Assembly: GCA_017437005.1 (NCBI GenBank)
Contig: JAFSBZ010000035.1
Coordinates: 20,017-84,016, forward strand
Source of the DNA: Clostridia bacterium
GTDB taxonomy: Bacteria; Bacillota; Clostridia; Oscillospirales; Acutalibacteraceae
Length of the DNA: 64,000 bases
Direction of reading: 5' to 3'
Positions 37,190 to 44,639 of this stretch are shown piece after piece (position 1 is the stretch's first letter; each line of letters begins with the position of its first letter). The notes below the pieces were generated by a model. It worked only from the letters and a program-made list of their open reading frames with translations, did not search any database and had not been told where the DNA came from. The position numbers and the translations under genes are program-made.

Positions 37190-37406
37190 TTTGCTAAAAT
37201 TTTAAAATTAAACGCTAAAAAAACAGCAAAAATAATAAAAAAATTTTTTGCCGTTATTTTACATAATTTTTTTATTCAGTTTATGTATGCATAATGGTTT
37301 ATCCCACTTATCAACCGAGTTATCCACCGAAAAAAAGTCGAAAAAGGGCATAATACCGCAAAATTGACCTTGTCTTTGTGGAAAACTTAGTGGATAAAGT
37401 GGATAA
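37190..37406. other. AT-rich region with a cluster of DnaA-box-like sequences (possible oriC)
   Basis: In the 445-base gap between manA and the next gene, 37190-37290 is strongly A/T-rich. Next to it lie DnaA-box-like nonamers one mismatch from TTATCCACA: TTATCCACC (37320-37328), TTTTCCACA on the minus strand (37377-37385), and two adjacent TTATCCACT on the minus strand (37389-37397, 37398-37406). Weaker ones lie at 37299-37307 and 37308-37316. Genes right of 42 kb run almost all on plus and most left of 18 kb on minus, which would fit a nearby origin, but dnaA is not adjacent. A non-origin DnaA-binding site is the alternative. Confidence 0.5.
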
Positions 37407-37518
37407 CTTACAAGGTTGTTATAGTTTACATAATGCTAAAAAATGCAATATTTTCCATAAAAATTGTAACTATTTTGTAACTTGATTTTTTGATAACTTT
37501 AGGCTTGTCAGTTTGTTG

Positions 37519-37779
37519 TTAAATAAGTATGTATGCAAGAGCAAAAATAAGCAATATATCATTGCTGTTATTGTATAAAATGAACATAAGCGCCAGTATG
37601 GTTATGGTATCCTGATCGAACGGCAAATGCATAATTGAATTTAAAAAATTATAACCATTATGCTGTGTACAGCGTGTTTTGTCCTGCTTTTTTGTATTCT
37701 GAGTAGCACGTTTATTCATATCAAGCAGTTGTTCTATTGCGCGTTGTTTGTCTATAGAATAATTATGCATTTGATTCAT
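37519..37779 (-). CDS. Small protein with hydrophobic C-terminus, unknown function
   Basis: An 86-residue protein I do not recognise. The first 45 residues are polar and basic. Residues 56-86 (ITILALMFILYNNSNDILLI, FALAYILI) are hydrophobic with a polar break, suggesting one or two membrane segments ending at the C-terminus. I chose the ATG at 37779, six bases after GAGGTG; the frame also opens at a GTG nine bases earlier. It is the last gene of a three-gene minus-strand run. Confidence 0.6.
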   Translation of the reverse strand: MNQMHNYSIDKQRAIEQLLDMNKRATQNTKKQDKTRCTQHNGYNFLNSIMHLPFDQDTITILALMFILYNNSNDILLIFALAYILI

Positions 37780-37800
37780 AAAGGTCACCTCTTTTAAATA

Positions 37801-38187
37801 TCATAATTCAAACATACCGCTTTCGCGTAGTAATGGTAATAAATCAAACAATTTTAATAATTTTACGGCTGTATCAACCTTTTCGCGTCTGGGCGCGCTT
37901 AAGTGCGGCTTTAGCGCAAGCAGCAGCTTCGTTCGGTTGTCATCGCAATCGTTTTTTAATCGTGACATTATTGACAAAATTTTACCTATTTGAACAGGGT
38001 CAAAATCATTGCCGAACAAAGAATCCGCATTAACACAAGCCGATGATTCGTAATTTCTATTATTATCGTTATTATGACCGGCATTACCGATGTTGCTCCC
38101 AAGTATGCCTTCGGCCATTTCACGCACTCTTTTAAGACTGTCGGGATCACCGAGTATTTCCGCTAACTTTTCACTTATATCATCCAT
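37801..38187 (-). CDS. Conserved-looking helical protein, unknown function
   Basis: A 128-residue protein. Residues 1-35 are helical and acidic (MDDISEKLAEILGDPDSLKR), followed by an Asn-rich linker (about 36-60). A helical C-terminal half (KILSIMSRLKND, RTKLLLALKPHLSAPRREKV, KLLKLFDLLPLLRESG) looks like a conserved core I have seen only in hypothetical proteins of Clostridia. The start at 38187 overlaps the stop of the upstream 69-residue gene by eight bases with GGTGAT upstream, so translation is coupled. Confidence 0.68.
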   Translation of the reverse strand: MDDISEKLAEILGDPDSLKRVREMAEGILGSNIGNAGHNNDNNRNYESSACVNADSLFGNDFDPVQIGKILSIMSRLKNDCDDNRTKLLLALKPHLSAPRREKVDTAVKLLKLFDLLPLLRESGMFEL

Positions 38188-38389
38188 TCTTTTTATCACC
38201 GCCAAAGATTTTAAATAGTTGTTTTGCAGTATCACTGTTTAAAATTTGTTTTAGCTTATCGCGGTCGGCAAGCACTTCTTCGATTTTCTTTTTGTCTTCT
38301 TCATTAAGATTTTTTAAAATAGCGTTGGTGTCTCCTCGACGAGCGGCATCAAGTGTACTTTTGTCTATGTTGTTAAAATTATTATTCAT
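38180..38389 (-). CDS. Small charged helical protein, unknown function
   Basis: A 69-residue protein, rich in Asp, Lys and Asn, mostly helical (TLDAARRGDTNAILKNL, EEDKKKIEEVLADRDKLKQI, SDTAKQLFKIFGG). The C-terminal helix resembles that of its downstream neighbour, so the two may pair. GGAGGAAATGCA precedes the ATG. It is the first gene of the three-gene run and is divergent from the phosphoesterase at 38452. Confidence 0.65.
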   Translation of the reverse strand: MNNNFNNIDKSTLDAARRGDTNAILKNLNEEDKKKIEEVLADRDKLKQILNSDTAKQLFKIFGGDKKNG

Positions 38390-38451
38390 TGCATTTCCTC
38401 CAAAAATAAGGTAATATATGTATATAGTTTATGTGATGGGCAGGTGTATTT

Positions 38452-38925
38452 ATGCGAGTAGTGGTAATCTCTGATTCTCATGGACAGGGTAGTGTGGTTG
38501 ATAGAATAATCCGTCGCGAATGTGAAGCGCAGATAGTTGTGTTTTTGGGCGATGTTACGGGCGACATAGAAGATTTTACCTATGAATATACCGATAAAAA
38601 ATTTTATATAGTAAGCGGTAACTGTGATATATTTCCAGAATTTCCGTATACTACTGTAGCGCAAGTCGCGCAAACCAAAATTTTTATAACCCACGGTCAT
38701 ACCCTTAATGTAAAGTACGGTACGTCTGCGCTTGCGCAGGCGGCAAGACAATCTGGTTGTCAAATAGCGCTGTATGGTCATACACACATTCCCGATATAC
38801 ATTATGAAGACGGCTTGTATATTGTGAATCCAGGGTCTTGCGCACGTTCGCGCGATGGCGCAAACAGTTATGCCGCAATAGATATAAGAGAAAACGGAAT
38901 TTTGCCTGTTATTATCAGGATATAA
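38452..38925 (+). CDS. YfcE/YsnB-type metallophosphoesterase
   Basis: A 157-residue calcineurin-like phosphoesterase. All metal motifs are present in order: VVISDSHGQG (D-x-H, residues 7-9), VFLGDVTGD (GD near 33), VSGNCD (GNxD), FITHGHT and YGHTHIP. It ends with VNPGSCARSRDG. Members hydrolyse phosphodiesters in vitro; the natural substrate is not known. AGGTG lies upstream. A hairpin and then glmM follow on the same strand. Confidence 0.88.
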   Translation: MRVVVISDSHGQGSVVDRIIRRECEAQIVVFLGDVTGDIEDFTYEYTDKKFYIVSGNCDIFPEFPYTTVAQVAQTKIFITHGHTLNVKYGTSALAQAARQSGCQIALYGHTHIPDIHYEDGLYIVNPGSCARSRDGANSYAAIDIRENGILPVIIRI

Positions 38926-38942
38926 TTTAAAAGTATTTATTA

Positions 38943-38979
38943 AACCTTTTTTCGCATACTATTATGCGAAAGAGGGTTT
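38943..38979 (+). terminator. Hairpin before glmM that buries its ribosome-binding site
   Basis: AAACCTTTTTTCGCATA pairs (two wobble positions) with TATGCGAAAGAGGGTTT, followed by ATTTTT and the glmM ATG. The GAGGG site is in the 3' arm. It could end transcription from upstream or limit glmM translation. Confidence 0.6.
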
Positions 38980-38985
38980 ATTTTT

Positions 38986-40371
38986 ATGAAAAACAAATAT
39001 TTTGGTACCGATGGATTTCGCGGTGAGGTTAATGTAAATTTAACAGCAGAGCACGCATACAAGATAGGACGGTTTTTAGGGTGGTATTTTGCCTCAAATT
39101 TATACAAGACTGATAAAATATCCACAAAACCACGTATACTTATAGGAAAGGATACCCGCCGCTCAAGCTATATGCTTGAGTATGCGCTGTGTTCGGGCAT
39201 AATCGCATCGGGCGCAGATGCGTATATACTGCACGTTACTACAACACCGAGTGTTTCTTATGTGGTGCGTACAGAAGGTTTTGACTGTGGTATTATGATT
39301 ACGGCATCGCATAATCCTTTTTATGATAATGGAATTAAATTAATAAACTGCTATGGTGAAAAATTTGACGATAATGCGACTGCTTTAATAGAAAAATATA
39401 TTGATGGCGATTTGCATGATTTGGGTGTTGAGCTTGACGATTTACCGCTGGCAACCCGTGAACAAATAGGCGCTATAGTAGATTTTGTCTCGGGAAGAAA
39501 TAGATATGTTGGATATCTGATTTCGCTTGCTTCACATTCATACAAGCATTTAAAAATCGGTCTTGACTGTGCAAATGGCGCCAGTTGGAGTATTGCACGC
39601 GCGGTGTTCGATGCTTTGGGCGCGCAAACTTATATTGTTGGAGATACGCCAAATGGAATAAATATAAATGAAAACTGCGGCTCTACACATATTGAAAATT
39701 TATGTAGGCTTGTTTGTGAACAGCGTCTTGATATAGGCTTTGCTTTTGACGGTGATGCTGATAGATGTATAGCGGTTGATGAAAAAGGAAATGTGGTTGA
39801 TGGTGACAAAATGATGTATATTTTAGCGCATCGACTAAAATCAAGGGGTATGTTATCAGACGATACTGTGGTTGCTACCATAATGTCAAACAGCGGTTTT
39901 GTAAATTCGCTAAAGGAGTCAGGACTTAAGTGTGAATTAACAACAGTAGGCGACCGTTTTGTTTATGAAAGAATGCAACAAAAGGATTACGATTTAGGCG
40001 GGGAGCAATCGGGACATATAATACTGAAAAAGTACGCGACAACAGGTGATGGCTTGCTTACAGCGATAATGATTACCGAGGAATTATGCGATAAAAAGTC
40101 AACCCTTTCAAAATTATGTCAAGATGTGTTTTTGTATCCGCAGTTTACAATAAATGTACGCGTGCAGGATAAAAAAGCTATAATGTCAAATCTTGAGGTA
40201 TTAAAGGCGGTAAAGCAAGCAGAAGAAACAATAGCAGGTAAGGGCAGAGTATTGTTGCGAGAAAGTGGCACAGAACCCGTAATAAGAGTGATGGTAGAGT
40301 GCGAAACAAAGGAGCTTTGTACAATTCTTGCCGAAAAAATAGCAGCACAAATTAAAAAAGTCGCGTTATAG
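38986..40371 (+). CDS. glmM: Phosphoglucosamine mutase
   Basis: A 461-residue alpha-D-phosphohexomutase. It begins KYFGTDGFRGEVN (GlmM-type N-terminus). The phosphoserine loop is MITASHNPFYDNGIK near 105, the metal loop is FDGDADRCIAVDE near 255, the sugar loop is GGEQSGHI near 345, and the phosphate-binding end is RESGTEPVIRVMVE near 430. It makes glucosamine-1-phosphate for peptidoglycan. It is slightly longer than the usual 445-450 residues. The N-terminal FGTDGFRG favours GlmM over PgcA/ManB. Confidence 0.92.
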   Translation: MKNKYFGTDGFRGEVNVNLTAEHAYKIGRFLGWYFASNLYKTDKISTKPRILIGKDTRRSSYMLEYALCSGIIASGADAYILHVTTTPSVSYVVRTEGFDCGIMITASHNPFYDNGIKLINCYGEKFDDNATALIEKYIDGDLHDLGVELDDLPLATREQIGAIVDFVSGRNRYVGYLISLASHSYKHLKIGLDCANGASWSIARAVFDALGAQTYIVGDTPNGININENCGSTHIENLCRLVCEQRLDIGFAFDGDADRCIAVDEKGNVVDGDKMMYILAHRLKSRGMLSDDTVVATIMSNSGFVNSLKESGLKCELTTVGDRFVYERMQQKDYDLGGEQSGHIILKKYATTGDGLLTAIMITEELCDKKSTLSKLCQDVFLYPQFTINVRVQDKKAIMSNLEVLKAVKQAEETIAGKGRVLLRESGTEPVIRVMVECETKELCTILAEKIAAQIKKVAL

Positions 40372-40378
40372 GCATTGT

Positions 40379-40412
40379 AAAACGGATGTGCAAAATTTTT
40401 GCACATCCGTTT
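40379..40412. terminator. Bidirectional terminator between glmM and pnuC
   Basis: AAACGGATGTGCA / TGCACATCCGTTT, a perfect 13-bp stem between converging genes. Confidence 0.8.
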
Positions 40413-40425
40413 AATAATTTTATGG

Positions 40426-41124
40426 TTAGCGTGATTTGTTCTGTCTAATTTTCATTTTTTTCCAATTAATATATCCGTAAATATCATTTACAAAAAACGC
40501 CACAAAGCAAACAACTACCGAAATATACCTTGTATCGTGCAAACAGGCCAGTGCCCACAAAACAATTAATATAGTATCATTTGCTGCGTATGCCAAGGCG
40601 AAATAGGGACTTCTTTTAAAGGTAAGATAGACCGCAACAAAACTTGTGGTTACAGATATTGTGCTTGGAATTATGTTGGCGGTTTTAAAGTATTTAAGTA
40701 TAAAGTAGAACAAAACAGTAATTATTGCTGTTAATATCCACATCAACATAGATTCCTTTGTGCTAATGGTATTAACCTTCACTTCAGCTTTATTGCCGTT
40801 GTAAGGGTTTTTTAGCCAAGACACAAGTGCAAATACCGCCATAGGCATTGTCATTCCAAGATAAGTAATCATTTCGCCGTAATAAGCAAATGTAAAGGAT
40901 ATAATTCCATATAGCAAACTAAATACAACCATTAAAAATTGACCAAACGGATTGCCTTTGGCATTGAAAATAAGTGACGTTACACCAATTAACGAAGCAA
41001 ATAATGTTAGATAGTTTTCTCTATCGAAGACACAAAATGATATTACAATAAGCACCGCCGATGAAATCCATAATGTAACCTCTGTTTTTGAAAAATACAT
41101 TGTTGCTGTTTTTTTGTGATTCAT
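40426..41124 (-). CDS. pnuC: PnuC-family vitamin/nucleoside transporter
   Basis: A 232-residue membrane protein with seven or so membrane segments. Family features are NAKGNPFGQFLMVVFSLLYG, YYGEMITYLGMTMPMA, the Lys-Asn-Pro segment SWLKNPY and the C-terminal FFVNDIYGYINWKKM. PnuC carries nicotinamide riboside; close relatives carry thiamine or riboflavin, and the two are hard to separate by eye. I place the start at the ATG at 41124 with GAGGTC upstream. It is preceded by a leader with a terminator hairpin and a competing stem, so expression is probably controlled by transcription attenuation. Confidence 0.88.
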   Translation of the reverse strand: MNHKKTATMYFSKTEVTLWISSAVLIVISFCVFDRENYLTLFASLIGVTSLIFNAKGNPFGQFLMVVFSLLYGIISFTFAYYGEMITYLGMTMPMAVFALVSWLKNPYNGNKAEVKVNTISTKESMLMWILTAIITVLFYFILKYFKTANIIPSTISVTTSFVAVYLTFKRSPYFALAYAANDTILIVLWALACLHDTRYISVVVCFVAFFVNDIYGYINWKKMKIRQNKSR

Positions 41125-41131
41125 AATGACC

Positions 41132-41232
41132 TCAAAAAAAGCACTCGTATGCACATCTTCTAAGACCTAATGATGTGCAAACGAATGCTTTGAACATTCA
41201 ACTACTCGGTAGCAGTTTATACCATATTTTTT
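41132..41232 (-). promoter_or_regulatory. Attenuator leader of pnuC, class unknown
   Basis: Minus-strand leader of about 100 bases. A 19-bp terminator stem (41172-41190 with 41139-41157, two mismatches) is followed by TTTTTTT just before the ribosome-binding site. Upstream there is a small hairpin CTACCGAGTAG (41202-41212) and GAATG that can pair with CATTC of the terminator's 5' arm (41183-41199), an antiterminator. It does not match the riboswitch classes I can recall. Confidence 0.7.
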
Positions 41233-41235
41233 CTT

Positions 41236-41265
41236 ATTGTACCACATAATAATGTAAAAAAGCAA
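41236..41265 (-). promoter_or_regulatory. Promoter of the pnuC leader
   Basis: Minus strand: TTGCTT (41260-41265), 18 bases, TACAAT (41236-41241). Confidence 0.65.
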
Positions 41266-41322
41266 GACAAATAAATGCTTATTGATCTACGTTAGAAAAA
41301 CCAATAGCGATGTGACCTTTTG

Positions 41323-42495
41323 TTAGGATTTTTTGTTTCGTATTATAAGCAATACTCCAAGCGCAACTATACCAATGCTTAATAAAAAGCAAATTACAAT
41401 AATAATTATTCCGGAAGTGGTAGCAAAATAGGAGTTTTTATTTTCATTTTTGTCAGAACTGCTGTTGTTTGTGTTAATACCGTTAGAATTAACAGGATTC
41501 GTATCTGAAGAAGTATCATCTATATACGCGTTATCATCGGCGACAGAGCTACTATTGGTATCGGGTTTTATAATATTTTGATAATCATCTAACTTTTCGG
41601 CTTGGTCCAATGGTACTTTTTCACCGACGGTATTGTTAATAATAGGCTTTTTATCTTGAGTGTCAATGCCCTCGGAGCTGCTTTCTCCAACCGAAATATC
41701 ACTCGAAACATCGGTATCGGATGAATCGCCCGTTATTTCCTCGTAACTAAAGGTTATCTTATCTGTTACTTCATCGCATTTTGTGCAGTGTCGCGACATA
41801 ATACCGTCCTCTTGCGGCGTAGCCTCTTTGTCAATAGTCCACTCCTGTTCAAAATCGTGGGTTATAGGTATGTCAACCTCTTGAGCGTTGTTGCAACGGA
41901 TACAAAAGCGCTTTTTAAGTCCGGTTTCAGTACAGTTTGCTTCTTTTACAATATTCCATTCACCATACTCGTGACCTGAGTTTTCACACGTTTTTTGTAT
42001 GGTAATACCGCCTGAAACTACCTTAGGAACTATAAACTCTTGGTTAGAGTTTGAAAAACTGTTGTGCAATTTTGTACCGTATTTTTCTCGATTGCTGTTT
42101 TCCAGGGTTACTTTATAATCACCGGGCTTGGCATTGCTTTTAACGTCAAAGATAATCGTTATAATATTACCGTTTTTGTTAATATCTTTATTTTCAACGT
42201 TTACAAAAGAAATATGACCCTTGTCTTCATGGTTGTATATATTGTAGTTTGAAAGATAACCCTTTGCATAGCTTTTATATTTTAAAGCATCGCTATCATA
42301 CGTAATACAAAATGCCATTGCCATAATACCCGGATTGCCAGAAATACTAATGCTTATTTTAACCGAATCGCCTGGTAGGGCATTTACGCTTGTAACTGAA
42401 ATCGTTGGGGTATCGTCTGCCGATACTGTTGTATAAAAAGAAAGAGAAATTATTGCGCACAAAAGAAAGGCTGCGAGCTTTTTAAAAAAATTCAT
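41323..42495 (-). CDS. Cell-surface protein with cohesin-type domain and C-terminal membrane anchor
   Basis: A 390-residue exported protein. Residues 1-26 are a signal peptide ending near TVSADD. Residues 30-165 are a cohesin-like domain (ISVTSVNALPGDSVKISISI, MAFCITYDSDALKYKSY, ITIIFDVKSNAKPGDYKVTL). Residues 170-245 hold two CxxC repeats (CENSGHEYGEW, RFCIRCNNAQE; RHCTKCDEVT) typical of gut clostridial surface proteins. Residues 250-350 are a Ser/Asp/Asn-rich linker. Residues 355-382 are a membrane segment followed by RNKKS. Cohesins bind dockerins in cellulosomes, but isolated ones also occur; no dockerin is in the window. GAGGTT precedes the ATG. Confidence 0.82.
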   Translation of the reverse strand: MNFFKKLAAFLLCAIISLSFYTTVSADDTPTISVTSVNALPGDSVKISISISGNPGIMAMAFCITYDSDALKYKSYAKGYLSNYNIYNHEDKGHISFVNVENKDINKNGNIITIIFDVKSNAKPGDYKVTLENSNREKYGTKLHNSFSNSNQEFIVPKVVSGGITIQKTCENSGHEYGEWNIVKEANCTETGLKKRFCIRCNNAQEVDIPITHDFEQEWTIDKEATPQEDGIMSRHCTKCDEVTDKITFSYEEITGDSSDTDVSSDISVGESSSEGIDTQDKKPIINNTVGEKVPLDQAEKLDDYQNIIKPDTNSSSVADDNAYIDDTSSDTNPVNSNGINTNNSSSDKNENKNSYFATTSGIIIIVICFLLSIGIVALGVLLIIRNKKS

Positions 42496-42678
42496 AACTG
42501 AACCTCAAATTAAATAGTATGTTTATTTAAATATAACACAGTAACCCTTTCATTGTCAATTAAATAGCCGTATTGGACCTAAAAATGTAAAAATTGGGGA
42601 AAAAGTTTTGTGAAAGTTGCCATATGACATTTTTTTGAAAATTATGGTATAATTATGGCAAATAAGGGGTGAGAAAAA

Positions 42679-43167
42679 TTGTTTAAAATAAGTGATGTTG
42701 TAGTATATGGCGCTCAGGGTATTTGTAGGATTGATTGTATACAGTTAAAAGAAATAGGTCGTCAATCGGCAGAATACTATGTTTTAAAACCCATATTTAA
42801 CGAAAGCACAGCCCTTTTTGTGCCCGTTGATAACCAAGTGCTTGTTGCCAAAATGCAAAAACTTTTAACGAAAGCGCAAATGAAAGAGCTTGTTGCAAAG
42901 TTACCCGAGATAGATGTTATTAAAGCAACCGACGAAAATCAAAAGCGCGAGATTTATAAATCTATACTATCGGGTAATGATCGCGAAAAGCTTATATCAC
43001 TTATAAAAACAATTCGTCTTGAAAGGGATACAAGACGTCAAAACAACAAAAAGCTTAACATAAATGATGAACAAACGCTTCGTAAAGCGGAAATGCTTTT
43101 TTATAATGAATTTGCGTTTGTTAATAATATAGAGCCTGATGAGGCAAGAAGTTTAATAAATATTTAG
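42679..43167 (+). CDS. CarD-family transcriptional regulator
   Basis: A 162-residue protein with the CarD/CdnL RNA-polymerase-interaction domain at residues 1-60 (FKISDVVVYGAQGICRIDCI, YYVLKPIFNESTALFVPVDN) and a helical C-terminal domain (70-160, with the AEMLFYNEFAFVNNIEPDEA ending seen in Firmicute members). Such proteins bind the RNA polymerase beta subunit and stabilise open promoter complexes. The start is TTG at 42679 with GGGGTGAG upstream. It is monocistronic, with its terminator abutting the aromatic operon promoter. Confidence 0.9.
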   Translation: MFKISDVVVYGAQGICRIDCIQLKEIGRQSAEYYVLKPIFNESTALFVPVDNQVLVAKMQKLLTKAQMKELVAKLPEIDVIKATDENQKREIYKSILSGNDREKLISLIKTIRLERDTRRQNNKKLNINDEQTLRKAEMLFYNEFAFVNNIEPDEARSLINI

Positions 43168-43168
43168 G

Positions 43169-43216
43169 TAAATCGGTATTTTATGCAATACAGGGTATAA
43201 AATACCGATTTTTTCT
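43169..43216 (+). terminator. Terminator of the carD-type gene
   Basis: AAATCGGTATTTTAT / ATAAAATACCGATTT followed by TTTTC. Confidence 0.85.
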
Positions 43217-43244
43217 TGACAAACACTAAAAAAGAGAGTAAAAT
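43216..43244 (+). promoter_or_regulatory. Promoter of the aromatic amino acid operon
   Basis: TTGACA (43216-43221), exactly 17 bases, TAAAAT (43239-43244); transcription start expected near 43251. Confidence 0.85.
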
Positions 43245-43275
43245 CGTTCATATACTATAGAGAGGAGACAAAACT

Positions 43276-43350
43276 ATGCTTTATAATAGTGGTTATTATT
43301 TTTATTACTTTAAGCAGGACTGTCTTACCTCTTTTAAGAAAGCGATGTAG
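43276..43350 (+). CDS. Tyr/Phe-rich leader peptide of the aromatic operon
   Basis: A 24-codon reading frame with AGAGGAGA eight bases before its ATG. Five of codons 3-11 are Tyr and codons 9 and 12 are Phe (segment YNSGYYFYYF); a third Phe is codon 20. It has no Trp. It ends TAG at 43348-43350. Codon content and position match leader peptides of pheA/pheST attenuators in proteobacteria. It lies between the operon promoter and a terminator, so ribosome stalling on Tyr or Phe codons would set read-through. Confidence 0.85.
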   Translation: MLYNSGYYFYYFKQDCLTSFKKAM

Positions 43351-43427
43351 TCGCACCTTAATAGTGAAAAGACAGTCCGCAACCGTTTGTGCATAAAATG
43401 CATTTCACTCGGTTGGCGGATTTTTTG
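43317..43427 (+). promoter_or_regulatory. Ribosome-mediated transcription attenuator
   Basis: Segment 1 GGACTGTCTT (43317-43326, inside the leader peptide) is perfectly complementary to segment 2 AAGACAGTCC (43369-43378). The nested pairs TTAAG/CTTAA and GCGA/TCGC extend this stem. Segment 2 overlaps TCCGCAACCG (43376-43385), which pairs with CGGTTGGCGGA (43410-43420) before TTTTTT to form the terminator. A ribosome stalled on the Tyr/Phe codons leaves segment 1 free to form the antiterminator. One that reaches the stop codon covers it and allows termination. Confidence 0.82.
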
Positions 43428-43449
43428 CTTTAATTAGGAGATGAAAGTT

Positions 43450-44637
43450 ATGATTAACAAAAAAATGGCAGACCTTGGAAATCAACCTTCAGTAATAAGA
43501 GAGATATTTGAGTATTCGCTTCGCCGTAAGGCTGAAATAGGTGCTGAAAATGTCTATGACTTTAGTCTTGGTAATCCAAGCATACCGGCGCCCAAAATGG
43601 TTGATGATACCATAAAAGAATTGGTGGAATCGGGTGATAGTGTAGCGCTTCACGGTTATACCTCGGCGCAAGGCGCTATGCCTGTACGCGAGCAAATAGC
43701 CGCAAATATAAACGCGCGATTTGGTTTTCCTGCAAGCGCAAAAAATATTTATATCACCTGTGGTGCGGCGGCATCGCTTACTTCTACTCTCAAGGCAGTT
43801 GTAAACGATGGTGACGAGGTAATATTGCTGGCGCCTTATTTTCCCGAGTATAATGTTTTTTGCGCAAATGCTGGTGCAAAAACGGTTGTAGTGCTTGGCA
43901 AAGGAGATAATTTCTCACTTGATTTTGATGCGCTCGACAAGGCGATAAATAAAAACACATCGGCAATTATTGTAAATTCGCCTAACAATCCCACAGGTGC
44001 AATAATTCCCGAAAGCGATATTATAAAGCTTGCTTCTTTGCTTAACAAAAAAAGTCAAGAGTTTGGCAGAGCAATTTATATTATTGCCGACGAGCCATAT
44101 CGCGAACTTACTTACGGTGATGACGTACCATACATACCTACATTTTATAACAACACGGTAGTTTGCTATTCGTATAGTAAATCGTTGTCACTTCCCGGTG
44201 AGCGTATAGGTTATGTTTTTGTGTCACCTAATTGTGATGCTGCCGCCGATTTGTTTGCGGCTGTTTGCGGTGCTGCTCGTAGTATGGGTTATGTTTGCGC
44301 GCCAAGCCTTATGCAAAGAGTAATTGCAAAATGCGACGGAGAGACAAGCGACGTATCACTTTATAATAAAAACCGCGAATTGCTTTACAATTCACTTACA
44401 GAAATTGGCTACAAGGCGGTAAAACCACAGGGCGCTTTTTACTTGTTTATGAAAGCGCTCGAGGATGATGCAAACGCTTTTTGCGAAAAGGCTAAAAAGC
44501 ACGAGCTGTTGCTTGTTCCAGCTGATTCTTTCGGCGCAAAAGGTTATGTGCGTATTTCATACTGTGTGGCTTATGACACAATCAAAAATTCAATTCCTGC
44601 TTTCAAAGCGCTATTTGAGGAATATAAGGACAGATAA
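43450..44637 (+). CDS. PLP-dependent aminotransferase (class I/II), probably aromatic
   Basis: A 395-residue fold-type I aminotransferase. It has DFSLGNPSIPAP near residue 35, GYTSAQGAMPVREQIA, NSPNNPTGA near 175, IIADEPYRELTYG near 210 and the PLP-lysine region SYSKSLSLPGERIGYVF near 240. As first gene of the Phe/Tyr operon it most likely aminates phenylpyruvate and 4-hydroxyphenylpyruvate; aspartate aminotransferase activity is a possible alternative. I use the ATG at 43450; the ATG at 43441 directly touches the TTAGGAG site. Confidence 0.85.
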   Translation: MINKKMADLGNQPSVIREIFEYSLRRKAEIGAENVYDFSLGNPSIPAPKMVDDTIKELVESGDSVALHGYTSAQGAMPVREQIAANINARFGFPASAKNIYITCGAAASLTSTLKAVVNDGDEVILLAPYFPEYNVFCANAGAKTVVVLGKGDNFSLDFDALDKAINKNTSAIIVNSPNNPTGAIIPESDIIKLASLLNKKSQEFGRAIYIIADEPYRELTYGDDVPYIPTFYNNTVVCYSYSKSLSLPGERIGYVFVSPNCDAAADLFAAVCGAARSMGYVCAPSLMQRVIAKCDGETSDVSLYNKNRELLYNSLTEIGYKAVKPQGAFYLFMKALEDDANAFCEKAKKHELLLVPADSFGAKGYVRISYCVAYDTIKNSIPAFKALFEEYKDR

Positions 44638-44639
44638 TA

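Noticed and set aside
37299-37316. Two further DnaA boxes
   Set aside because: TTATCCCAC and TTATCAACC differ at three and two positions; they are mentioned only as weak neighbours of the better boxes.
41132-41232. Known TPP, preQ1 or FMN riboswitch before pnuC
   Set aside because: None of the conserved core strings of these classes is present in the leader.
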